Assembly (NCBI GenBank): GCA_030765055.1
Contig: CM060947.1
Span: 52,901,111 to 52,965,110 of the forward strand
DNA from: Mantis religiosa
Taxonomy: Eukaryota > Arthropoda > Insecta > Mantodea > Mantidae
Direction: 5' to 3'
DNA length: 64,000 nucleotides
The notes below the pieces were generated by a model, which saw only the letters and a list, made by a program, of their open reading frames with translations, was not told the origin of the DNA and made no database searches. The position numbers were made by a program, and so were the translations under genes. Position 1 is the first letter of the stretch; the number at the start of each line of letters is the position of its first letter. Below are positions 1 through 10,400 of the stretch, one piece after another.

Positions 1-111
1 GGTTTTAAAATGTACAAAATCACTGATATTTTTTAAATTTGTTTAGAAATTACTATCGGCACACTATCACCTGAAACACATACATAGTATGTACTGTAAG
101 AGCTTGTCCAT

Positions 112-1057
112 GACCGCTTCGGTAGCTGATGGTTTCGTGTCTCTCTCCTTCAAGAGGTCAAATATCGCTCAGGGTGAGTTATCTGGATAATGTGATATTA
201 ATTAAAAATTATTAACAGTTATATCAATAGCAAATATATATGATTTTTATAGTAATATTTTTAAGATGGTATCATATGTATAAAAGATGTATAAAATCGT
301 GTAGACGATATAATATATAGGCTAAGTGTCTCCGAATTGTGTGCTAGGTTTCAGCGCAGGTAACGGGATAGCTTCCGCTGTTGCTACCCCTTAGCATTGG
401 CCATAAGGGCTATTGACCTTCCCTATTGTTTAGTCAAAGAAAAAAATTACCGTTTCTGGGGAGTTTAGAAAAGGGCTGTGTTAGAATTGAATAGAGGCAG
501 TCGGGCTAAGTCTAAGATAGGGAGACGTGTTCAGCCGTAGCAGCATCAAGCTACGTGTAGTGGAAGGTTCACCTGACGTTATATAGAGTATTCTCAGACT
601 AAGATAAATATTCTAGAGCTTCAAGCATATATAGTTATGAGTACATTCCACGAGTGCCGCCTAAGTCACTAAAAGCTGCGGACATCCGAGTAACTTGACG
701 CCGATACAAAAGTATTACAAGAATTTCTGCTCAAGAACCCCGAAAGAAACCCAAATTTCCAGTCCAACAACATCATCTAATCTATAGTTCAGTAGTGGTA
801 TAGATATCCGTCGAGGTGGACCCTGAGATATTTGCGCCTCCTCAGCTACAACAGCGACGAATACAACGAAGTCAACAGATCGTCGCTTGGAAGCCCGATG
901 GAGTGAGAAACCTTCGAGATAGTGCGACACCTGAAAGATGAATGTCGGGTAACTCAAAGCTCTATGGACCCTGGGCTCGTTTGAGCATCATTTCACCCAT
1001 TTCATTCATCGTGCGATATGACTTAACGTTGGAGAACCTAAATTAAAAAAAGAAAAG
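112..1057 (+). repeat. SINE family A copy, split by an insertion
   Basis: The 5' part (about 121-190) matches the tRNA-like head and the 'cagggtgagtta.ctggataa' core shared by the other family A copies here. The 3' part (about 930-1057) matches the family tail ('gaatgtcgggtaactc', 'gagcatcatttcaccc', 'cgatatgactta.cgttgga') and ends in an A-rich tract. About 740 bp lies between the parts and roughly 30 bp of the consensus is missing at the break. Confidence 0.75.
191..929. mobile_element. LTR-like insertion inside SINE A (tentative)
   Basis: This is the segment that interrupts the SINE A copy. It starts TGTGATATT and ends GTGCGACA, so it has TG...CA ends resembling those of the solo LTRs later in the window (TGTGAC...GCGACA). 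No TSD is visible (gataa versus cctga) and there is no coding ORF. The ORFs in this stretch are short and unconvincing. A solo LTR whose flank was deleted is one reading; an unrelated insertion is equally possible. Confidence 0.3.
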
Positions 1058-1313
1058 AGCCTATGAATTTGCACTATACACAATATAGCTACAAACTAGT
1101 CATTACCAAAAAAGGCAGCGAGGTTTTGCTGTCTGTGTTTAGTGTATTGCTTACGAGTAGCGCGACCTCGCATCCGCTTTAACATTAGAAGTTCATTTGG
1201 CAAAGTTTCGACATGATAATATTTCTCGAAGTGGAGCATCAATTTCTCTATGTTTGCTACTGCTTGTGGGTTATAACCACAGTTGTTTCATCAACACGGA
1301 ATCTGAATACTGA

Positions 1314-1491
1314 GGGCCGCGCCGTGGCTCAGTGGTTAGAACGCTTGGCTCTCACCAAGGCGGCCCGGGTGACCGCAAAATGAGATTTGTGGTGGACAAC
1401 ACGGCGCTGGGGCGAGTTTTCTCCGAGATCTCCGGTTTCCCCTGTCATCTCATTCCAAAGGTGCTCCATCATCATCTCATTTATTACACTA
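1314..1491 (+). repeat. SINE family B, 5' portion
   Basis: It has a tRNA-like head with A box 'tggctcagtggttag' and an anticodon-arm-like sequence 'ttggctctcaccaagg', resembling tRNA-Glu with a CTC anticodon. The body 'gatttgtggtggacaacac' is shared with the copies at 25.8 kb and 58.5 kb. The B box region is deleted: 'cccgggt' runs straight into 'gaccgc'. The 3' tail is missing. Confidence 0.8.
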
Positions 1492-1828
1492 GTCGACAAG
1501 GTGTTCTTCACAAGAAATCTGATTAGTGAATCTTGTGTACCTTTTCATACTGAATTCAGATATGTAGTCAGAATTTTTCCATCAGGCACAGTTTTTTGTG
1601 ACCGCAACTTTTTAAAATAGGATTTTACCGTTTTCTTTGACCTGTTATAGGAAACTTTACCTCATATTTAGTGATTTTATCCAAGCTTTATATAAGGGAA
1701 TGATCTGTAATATGCTGATGAACCATAAAACAAGGCTGTGCGGGTTCATTCATGTTTGGACATGTACCGACCTGTTCATCTGGCTGTGTGATGTGTCAAT
1801 ATTGAGCTGACTGTGAGCTTGTTCAGTA

Positions 1829-3110
1829 GTGAAATATTTCCTTCCTTTCTTTTTGAAAGTGTATTGTGTATGCAGTGTTTTAGTGCTCTGTTTTTTCATC
1901 GAGCCAACAAAGTCTGTAAATCATGTAGACAATTTCTGCTATATTTGTGATGAGCTGACCTTCAAGTCTCAGAGGCAAAATTTGACCCCACATGTAAAGA
2001 AGTGTTGTCAAATTAAATTTAAAGGGATTCGATTAATGACACTGAACAACACTTTTAAATTTTTCCGGAACATATTTGAGACTTTGCCTCCCTCCTCGAA
2101 CGGCCATCGACTGCTTCTCATTGGTGTAGTTGACAATATTTTGTCATAGGTCTCCTCTGTCAACTACACCAATGAGAACCAGTCGATGGCCGGTTGAGGA
2201 TGGAGGCAAAGTCTCTGAAACATGTTCCGGAAAAATTTAAAAGTAAGTGTTGTTTAGTGTCATTAATTGACTCCCTTTAAATGTAATTTATTATAACAAC
2301 ACTGTTTTCAACACTTCCAAGAAAGAAAGTATTGTCAACTTTACTTGGCTGTCATGCTGTGTTTCGTGTGTTGGATTGCTGGCTGGGTAGAAAAATGGTA
2401 CACATCGTATGCCATTTGCAATTCCTATGATTTGGAGGGAATCGAAGGGTCATTTAAGTTATTGTTATTTCTGTTTGACAAATATAAAAGGAATCACATC
2501 TAAAACAAGATATACAATTAAGTATCCAAATTTGCAATCTGCAATAAGACCTGTCTTACACAATGAACAGTTCCCTGTACCAGTGTATGCAGATAGGACC
2601 TTAGGGATAACTGATTCTGACCCAATTGAAACTGAAAATGCTTCAGATGAAAATAAAAATGATCCTACATATGAAGCCAATTCCTGATCATGAGAACATA
2701 CTTCCCCAATCAGAAAGACCTTAATGACCTGATTCGGGATTTAAATCTGTCTAAAAAGCAAGCTGAAGGTTTAACTTTCAGACTCAAAGGGTGGAATCTA
2801 CTCCAAAAAGAAGTAAGAATATGTAGTTATCGTGGCCGCCATAGTGATTTCAAGGACTGCTTCTCTGAAGAAAGTAGTATAAAGCTATGGGATGCAACAC
2901 GTCTTTAATAATTCACTTCTTGGACTCTCAGTTAGACTTCTTCGCCGAAAATCTTGGAGCTGTCAGCGATGAGCAAGGTGAGCATTTTCATCAGCAAATT
3001 TCTGCTATGGAAAAGAGTTACTAAGGCAAGTGGAGCTCCAATATGCTAGCTGACTACTGTTGAACCAAGAAGAGAGACGTTCTAGATACAAAATGTGCCT
3101 GAAAATCACT
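1829..3110 (+). pseudogene. Decayed repetitive arthropod ORF of unknown function, copy 1
   Basis: Separate frames carry recognisable pieces in order: 'FCYICDELTFKSQRQNLTPHVKKC' in part (1920-2010, a CxxC zinc-finger-like start), 'MPFAIPMIWRE..CYFCLTNIKGI' (2409-2687), 'FPNQKDLNDLIRDLNLSKKQAE' in part (2690-2908), and near 2940-3050 a C-terminal piece with 'SDEQGEHFHQQ'. The middle of the protein is missing, though it is present in the copy at 62.4-63.3 kb. A long hairpin (2001-2303) interrupts the N-terminal part. From memory this is a multi-copy ORF of arthropod genomes with no assigned function, probably spread by a mobile element. This copy is deleted and frameshifted and cannot be functional. 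Confidence 0.6.
2001..2303. mobile_element. Long-hairpin MITE-like inverted repeat
   Basis: The arms are about 2001-2136 and 2158-2303. Each holds 'catcgactg.ttctcattgg' or its complement around a spacer of about 20 nt. The ends are AGTGTTGT and its complement ACAACACT. The arms differ by a few substitutions and short indels. The hairpin breaks the ORF remnant that continues on both sides. Confidence 0.7.
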
Positions 3111-3339
3111 ACCTACCACTTTCTAGGTAGGTCAGAATGAGTAGTTATAATTTTGAGTTAGATAGCTAATTACATATATTTTTTAGAATATTATAAAAAT
3201 TCAAATCAATATCACACAAAACTCTTGCCTGATGGGGAAAAACTATAATTATATTTGAATTCAGCACAAAAAAAATTCTTCTAGAAAATGTTATTTTAAT
3301 TATTGTGAAAGAAAAAAAGTTCATTTTTGTCAACTAGTG

Positions 3340-3410
3340 AATTGTCAGTGTCATCACCTGCGGTGCCGTATGTAGTATAAGCGGGCGTTAAACACTACAC
3401 ATTTCATTTC
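3340..3410 (+). repeat. SINE family B, 3' tail fragment
   Basis: The sequence 'cctgcggtgccgtatgtag' followed by 'gcgggcgttaaacactacac' is the 3' end of family B, read on the plus strand and ending in ATTTC-rich sequence. The complements appear at 25.85 kb and 58.5 kb. The body and tRNA head are absent here. Confidence 0.7.
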
Positions 3411-3565
3411 ATTTTCTGAATACTGTTTATTTTCATTTTTAGTAACAGTGCATGATGCCATAATGCCTTCCTCTGTAATCGGTTTGTAACCTACTCATTG
3501 TTGATTTGTAACCTATTGTCAATGGCATCTTCTTCAACATCGAAACAACCATCGATATTTTTAAA

Positions 3566-3906
3566 TTATTAATTAAACCCTGGCGCGACAGCCCTAAGAG
3601 GGCCAAAGCTCAGCAACCCGACTGCCGGCCTCTCGCCCACTTAGGCACGGCAGAGGTTGGAAATCATCCAACCGATACGGGGAGATGTGAGCATCTGGAC
3701 ACCCCCAACTGGAATGTTGGTTTTCGGGACCAGGGCCTCTTATCTAGCGTAAGCTCCTCACTTTCCTCAGGTTGCTGAGTGAGCACTGGTCCTATACCCG
3801 GGACTTAAAATCCGCACCCCATGGGTGGGATCGAACCCGGGCCGCTTTCCGTGACCAGGGAGAAAGGCATGCTGCCTTAGCGCGCTACGTCATAGCGCAG
3901 GACCGA
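3566..3906 (-). repeat. SINE-like element, family C (tRNA-headed)
   Basis: On the minus strand it begins with a tRNA-like head ('gtagcgcgctaaggcagcat') and has a B box 'gggttcgatccc' near 3830. A GC-rich body follows ('gtcccgggtataggacca'), ending near an AT-rich junction at about 3570. A degraded relative of the head adjoins the (AAT)n array at 32.62 kb. Confidence 0.6.
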
Positions 3907-4569
3907 TATTTTTAAAAAGTCTTTAAAAGCATCTTCCACACTTAAGTTTATCTTCTTCTAACTTGTTTTCTGGCAAGTCACACCCAACAGGTCACAACTT
4001 TTTCCATGACTTCATCAAAGTTTCTCTTCCAAACCTGTCCCAAGCAACTGAGGTAAGTGGTATGAATTCGCCCGCTGGCAAGAGAATTCGAGTAACGTAC
4101 CTCCCGAGAATAGCAATTTATTGTCTTTAACAAGTCTTTATTTACTACGCTAAACAACATAATTTTGTTTTTCAAAACTGTTCCGGGTTAACGAGGCTTT
4201 ATTGTATCACAAATATTAATTTGAGTGGCGAAAAATGTAATAATTTTCGTGTTTATATGTGCACAATTAGTGTTGCTATCGGTCTGCTTGCATCAAACAG
4301 AGATGAACAGAATTTGGATTATATACCTACATACGAATTTGAACAGAATCTGTAGATACGTTTCAATTTTGACTGAAATATATTCAAATTAAGGGTCTCT
4401 TAAATAAATTGTTGCTGAAGCGGCAGTGAATTGAAAGTATTAAGTCGATATGATAATATACGAGGCATGTTTTTAAGTCAGTACCGTTTTGGAATTAAAA
4501 AAGACGTGCACAGATATCGCAATAGTGTTATTTTTACATGGAAGCCTGTACCTTAATCTACTTTTCTGC

Positions 4570-5080
4570 ATAATTTCCGTGAATACTGAGGCATTTTTCA
4601 TTACGTGGCACCCGTTTTTGAAAACCCTACTCATAAAATTCTGCCGCCTGACGTGTTAACCACTGTATCACAACTGTTTTGACTTCGTTATCGTCTTGAA
4701 GACGCTGACCGCCCAGATGTTTCTTCAAGTGCAGGAACAAATAGTAGTCGCTGGGCGCCAGATCAGGGCTGTATGGAGGATGATCTAGAGTTTCCCATTG
4801 AAAAGATTTGATGAGATCTTTGGTACGATTAGCCACATGTGGATGGGCATTGTCATGCAGCAAAACGATACCCTTGCTCAACTTGCCACGTCTTTTGTTC
4901 TGGATTGCACTGTGCAGATTCTTCAATGTCTCACAATAAGACGCTGTAATGATTGTCTCATTACGAGGCAGAAGCTCCACTAGCAATACTCCTTTTCTGT
5001 CCCAAAAACAGTGCACATGATCTTCTGGGCAGAAATTGTTTGCTTAAACTTCACGTTTGTGGGTGATGATGAATGTCGCC
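4570..5080 (-). pseudogene. Mariner transposase, C-terminal half
   Basis: The longest open frame (4627-5016) contains 'VLLHDNAHPHVANRT', with the second catalytic Asp, and 'YSPDLAPSDYYLF', with the third. They are 34 residues apart, as in the D,D34D mariner family. 'FWDRKGVLLVELLP' precedes them. A nonsense codon after 'AAEFYE' cuts off the C-terminal tail, which continues in frame as GFQKRV... to about 4570. The segment joins the half at 21496-22038 across the Polinton. It would be a cut-and-paste transposase if intact, but it is not functional. Confidence 0.9.
5075..5080. repeat. Polinton TSD, left (GTCGCC)
   Basis: Six bases, gtcgcc, directly before the left terminus AGTAGTATAG. The same six bases follow the right terminus. 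A 6-bp duplication is the known Polinton/Maverick hallmark. Confidence 0.95.
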
Positions 5081-5895
5081 AGTAGTATAGAATTGAGAGA
5101 GTCAGCACAGTGTAGATAAGATGTTGAACTCTCCTCTGTGTTAATATATGAGTGATGTAGAATGCTCATTGATTTAGAACTCTCCTATATGAAAATCGAG
5201 TTGTAAAAGAAGGGGAGTGTTGGCGTAGTGCCGTTCTCCCCTGTGCAGTGAGATGTTTTTGAGGGTTGGGATGATGATGATGATGATGATTGTGTGTGTG
5301 TGTGTCTGATGTGTAATGTGTGATGGGCGGGATGGGTAACGGGGGGGGGGGGGTTCCGGGGATGTTTGAATTAAATGTGAATTCTTTTCGATGTGTGTGT
5401 GTGTGCTTGAACTCTCATGTATGAATATCGAAGTCTAGGGTTCGATATTGTGATGGGGCGGGGTGGGTAACGGGGGTTCCGGGGATGTTTGAATTAAATG
5501 TATTGATAGTAATTCTTCGATGACTGTGCTTGAACTCTCATGTATGAATATCGAGTCTAGGGTTTGATATCTATTACGTTCAGTGCTTCGATGTCTGTGC
5601 TTGAACTCTCATGTATGAATATCGAGTGTAGGGTTTGATATCTATTACGTTTAGTGTATGATATATGATGTAGTATCGTTATTCTTTAGATAAAAGAATA
5701 TCGAGAGAATGATTAGGTATGTTTACTGGGAGAGATTTATGAAAATAAATGTAATAAGACATTCTGGTAAGGGGTGTTCCCTATGCAGAATCTCTCCTTG
5801 AGCTATTGTATCCAAGAGCGATGTAAAGGTTAAGAAAAGGTTAAATTCCATTCCCACGTCGAGGTACGAGAAAATATAAATCTATTCCACATTGA
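5081..5895 (+). repeat. Polinton left terminal inverted repeat
   Basis: This matches the complement of 20665-21489 almost base for base. Differences are mainly in simple repeats: the (GAT)n/(GT)n tract near 5275-5305, a G run of about 14 at 5341-5354 versus 7 on the right, and a GT tract near 5393-5404. Inside are three copies of a block around 'gcttgaactctcatgtatga', near 5406, 5530 and 5602. I see no gene in it. Confidence 0.95.
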
Positions 5896-6240
5896 TGAAG
5901 TATAAGAATGGAAATGTAAATCTATGTGAGAGGGTCGCATGACAAAGAAATGTCCCCTCTAAGCATGATAAAAGTGGTACATAGCAAATGCAAATAAAAG
6001 CACTACCCATCTCTTTAAGAATGATAAAAAAATATTGAGAGAAAAGTATAAGAATGCAAATGTAAAGCTGTTTGAAAGGGGTTTCATGATAAAGGAACGC
6101 ACCCTCTAAGCACGATAACTTAAAAAGAATATTCCCCCTAAGCATGATAAAAGTGGAACATAACATCGAAAATAAAATAAAAGCACTAACCATCTATTTA
6201 AAAATGATTAAGATAACGAGAGAAAAGTATCTCATCTTTA
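5896..6240. repeat. Imperfect tandem duplication beside the left TIR
   Basis: Two imperfect units (about 5905-6046 and 6047-6232) share 'tataagaatg.aaatgtaaa', 'ccctctaagca.gata', 'agcatgataaaagtgg' and 'ataaaagcacta.ccatct'. The open frame across it (5882-6193, minus) is made of the repeat and has no recognisable domain, so I do not call it a gene. From 6241 to 6789 I see only AT-rich sequence. Confidence 0.6.
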
Positions 6241-6789
6241 AGTATATATGAGTAATACAAAACTGATCAATCAATACGATAATATATATACGCAAGTAGG
6301 GGTCTATAGTGTAGATATCCTAACTATTCATAGCAAGGTATCACCCTCCATATAAAAAAATTGTCTAGAAAATCTCCCCTCAGTATTACGAATACTCCAC
6401 TGAACGTCATCCCCCTTGGTATGTAGGTCAGAGAAAAAAAGAGTTAATCTCTCCAGACTGGTGACAGGGGTGATCAAAACATTCTTATTGCTGTAGCGAA
6501 GTCTAACTTTATCAAATAACGTTAGGAAAAAAAAGAATATATTTTAAAATTAAACGAATGAATCTATATATTTGTATGAATGATGAAGCAATACTATGAA
6601 TGTGTTAGTATACCAAATGTAAAAAAATCAAATGTTCAGAAAAATATATTTTGTACAAGTATGTATGTGTAAAGAAATGTGTAACTATATCACCCTCCCC
6701 TCCAAGATGTAGGGAACGAATCACAGTTAGTGTGCGCACGCAACATGGTGTTTGGGAAGGAGAGATACGGTTGGAGGGGGTGTAAAAAA

Positions 6790-6989
6790 TGATGAACCTA
6801 TATAAAGTTTAAACTATGATAATAAAGTTACTAGTATTACCTTCTAACTTATAACGTAGTCACAACTACTTTAAACACATAGCGTAATATGTAGACAGTA
6901 ACACCTCTCCCGGACGGAGGGGGGGCGGAGCAACTGTTAATAAATACCGCAGTACGGATGTGTTAGGAGGCAGTCGATTCTCTGGAAAT
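6790..6989 (+). promoter_or_regulatory. Putative promoter and 5' leader of the left-arm genes
   Basis: A TATA-like TATATAAAG lies at 6799-6807, about 185 bp before the ATG at 6990. A GC-rich box 'cggacggagggggggcgg' sits at about 6913-6930. The core 'cggacggagg' recurs at 20531-20540, upstream of the right-arm minus-strand genes. Promoter function is inferred from position. Confidence 0.35.
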
Positions 6990-7413
6990 ATGGATCCTAC
7001 AGGTAAGATAGAAAAGTTGTATATTGTAAGTCATTTTTTATCTCTGTTTACGAAGAATGTTGAAGTAATACTGATTCGTGTGTGCTTATATGTATGTTTC
7101 AGATCATGAGATGCTACAGCTAAATCAACTAGCTGAAGGTGGAACACATCTTCCCACAAAGAAACTACGTGAATTAGATCAGTCCGTTCAACACATCATT
7201 CGATCCGTCAAAACCGTGAAGACCAGATATGGTGAACGGGTCGTCGTCGAAACATCAGATTTCCAAGTCTTCCTCCCGGAGAGATTCAAACATATGACCG
7301 CAGCGCAGAAAGATCTACTAAATCGTGGTGACTGCATACTCCAATACCATGGCGAGGAAACACTAGAAAGTGGTTTCAAACGACATAAATTGTCTTTTTT
7401 AAGCAGCCCGTAA
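6990..7413 (+). CDS. Small conserved Polinton-type protein with FLPERF motif (2 exons)
   Basis: Proposed exons are 6990-7002 and 7103-7413. The first starts at an ATG and ends at a GTAAGA donor; the second follows a TTTCAG acceptor. The join keeps the frame and gives 107 residues. Without splicing the frame would have to start at a GTG (7078). The protein has a lysine-rich middle, then 'TRYGERVVVET' and 'FQVFLPERF', a pattern I associate with small proteins of insect Polinton-like elements and possibly an OB-fold. A nucleic-acid-binding role is inference only. Its TAA stop overlaps the ATG of the next gene by one base (TAATG, 7411-7415), so both may be made from one transcript. Confidence 0.65.
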
Positions 7414-10400
7414 TGTCGTCAAAAGGTGAGTACAATTATTGAATAAAATTTCATAAAAAAAAGTGATAATGTAGTTACTTGCATGTAAATGTGAAATCGT
7501 ACATGTTGTATTAGAACTTAAAGTGTTAATTATCGCACGTCATGTAGTATTAGTAATTGAATGTAGTTACTTGCATGTACGTACATGTTGTATTAGAACT
7601 TAAAGTGTTAATTATCGCACGTCATGTAGTATTAGTAATTGAGAGTGAACGTTGTAGGGTTAATTTTCATGTGTAATAATTACGTACATGTGAATATCGT
7701 AGTTCAGTTACGTTATTTCACATGCATGTTAGTTACGTTTGTTTGTTACACGTAAAAGTAACGTTGTAGGTGAAAAAAGAACGTTAATTTATATGTGTAA
7801 AACGTACATGTGAATATCGTAGTTCAGTTACGGTATTTTACATCTATATGGTTTACGTTGTGTGTTTTTATCATTTATGTAAGGGAGAGAGCATTACGTA
7901 AAACAGTTACATACTATCTGAATATTGTAGTTACGTGATGATAGCAATAATTGTAAAATACATAATCATTATGTAACTATTTTCATATGTAAAAGTTACA
8001 TGCATGTTACGTTCTACGTAAAGTATAGAGTTTACGTAAAATTGAGATTCATACATGTAAAAGTTATTAACATGTATGTTATTTCTGTTACCACCTTACA
8101 TACATGTAAATCAATGTTCCCGTATGTAAAGTTAATCGAATGTTGTAATTGCTTTTTTCAGAAACGACGACAAGATGCTCCGATACTGCCACTGGACAAC
8201 CCTCGATTCAGCAAGATGAAACCTGTTCGAACGTGACCCAGGCTGAACGATTACGATGTATTCACAGTGAGTCTGCTTTCAAAAACGATTAACCACCTAC
8301 GAAATTCACAACTGTGTTAATATACTTGACCCCGTTATATTCTTAGCAGAATGCAAACCTTTAATTTTGAATGAAATTGATAAGGGCTTAAACATGTATA
8401 AATCAGGTCTTAAGATAGGATCCTGTTTATCCTGTCAATATGTCATAATATCACAAGAGAGCGATAATATTCATACATTTAACTTTAACAGTAAACTTGA
8501 GGTGATATTGCAATCTACAGATAAATCTATATGGTATGAAGAGAAGATTGTACAACCTATACTAGATCATATGGATAATTTTGAATCGCGTACCAGTTCA
8601 AAAGCTTTATACAGTATTGAGAAATTAACAATATATGTGACACAATACGATTCATTGAATGCAGGGATGTATACTGAATTACCCGACTTTATAAAATCGA
8701 AGAGAGCTGTTATTAACATTCGTAATACTGATAAATATTGCTTTGCATACTGTCTGTTAGCATCCAAATACCCAGTAGAACGTAACAAGAATCGACCCAC
8801 CTCCTATAAAAGATATGATTTTCGTAACGAATTTAACTTTGAGAATATAACATTCCCCGTATCATTGAAAGATGTAGAAAAATTCGAGAATCAAAATTCA
8901 AATATTTCAATAACGATATACGGTGTTGAAAATAAATCGATTATTCTCTTATATCAACCAAGAGAGATAAAATCACATCATGTTAATCTTTTAATGTATA
9001 AAAGACATTATTGTCTGATAACAGACTTGTCACGTTTGCTAGGAAAGCAGCTAACTAAACATAATAGGCGAAAATGGTTATGTAACAATTGTAACTTGTA
9101 TTTCACATCAGAATCACGTTTAAATAGCCATAAAAAGAGGTGTATGATGAATCAAATTATCAGAATGCCCGAGGCTGGTAAAACTGATCTCGTTGAATTT
9201 AACGCATATTCGAAATGTCTAAAAGTTCCATTCGTGGTTTATGCAGACATAGAATGTATCTTACGTAAGGTAGATTCGTGTCAAGATGTATCGAGTAAAA
9301 GCTGGACACGTAGCATTCATAAACATGAAGCGTATGCAATTGCATTACATTTGGTCTGTAGTTATCATAAAAATTTAACACGTTTCAAATCATTTGAAGG
9401 TCCATATGCAATTGAAAATTTTCTTAAAGAATTAACGTTAATTGCAAATCAGGTCATTAATATATATGCTAATAAAATTGAAATAAGTATGAGAGATGTG
9501 GATGAGCTAGAATATCAAAATGCAACACGATGTCACATATGCAAACGTGAATTTCTTAACTCGTGTATAAAGGTTCGTGATCATTGTCATTTGACTGGAA
9601 GTTACGTTGGCCCAGCTCATAAGCACTGCAATTTAAATAGGAAAATGCCAGGATTCATACCAATATTCTTTCATTGCTTGTCAAAATACGATGCTCATTT
9701 CATAGTAAAGAAACTAGGTTACGATACGGAACCTATCAACTGTATTGCACAAACTTCTGAAAATTACTTATCCTTTAGCAAAAGATATACAAATTCGAAT
9801 GGAATGAGTATATATCTAAGATTTCTGGATAGCTATCGTTTTTTGGATTCAAAACTTAGTAACCTTTCGGATATGTTAGAAGCAGATGATTTTCATTATA
9901 CCAATAATATGTACACGAATCCTTTGCATAGACAACTGATGAAACGTAAAGGTGTCTTCCCGTACACGTATGTGGATTCTATAGAAAAATTATACGAGAA
10001 TAGTCTACCATCCAAACATCAGTTTGATCATGTAAGCGATGAGGATTATAGTCATGCTAGAACGGTATGGAATGAATTTAATGTTAAAAATCTGGGTGAA
10101 TATTTAAATATATATCTTAAGTGCGATACATTAATACTAACGGACGTGTTTGAACGCTTCCGTGAATTAAGTATCGGTTTGTACGGACTCGACCCGTGTC
10201 AGTATTACACACTTCCCGGGTTAGCCTATGATGCAATGTTAAGAACGACTGGTGTACAGATTTCATTATTAACAGATAAGACTATGCTAGATTTCTTCGA
10301 AAAAGGAATACGAGGTGGAATTTGCACTGTGTCCAAACGGTATGCAAAGGCGAATAACAGATACATGACTAGCTATGATAACACTCAACCAACTAATTAT

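Noticed and set aside
1314..1385. tRNA-Glu gene
   Set aside because: The tRNA-like sequence is the head of SINE family B: the B box is deleted here and the same head with the same body recurs at 25.8 and 58.5 kb.
5882..6193. 103-codon minus-strand frame beside the left TIR
   Set aside because: It is built from the two imperfect repeat units and has no known domain; no promoter or partner is visible.
7471..7642. CRISPR-like array in the polymerase intron
   Set aside because: There are only two long imperfect copies in direct tandem, with no regular spacers, in a eukaryotic setting.
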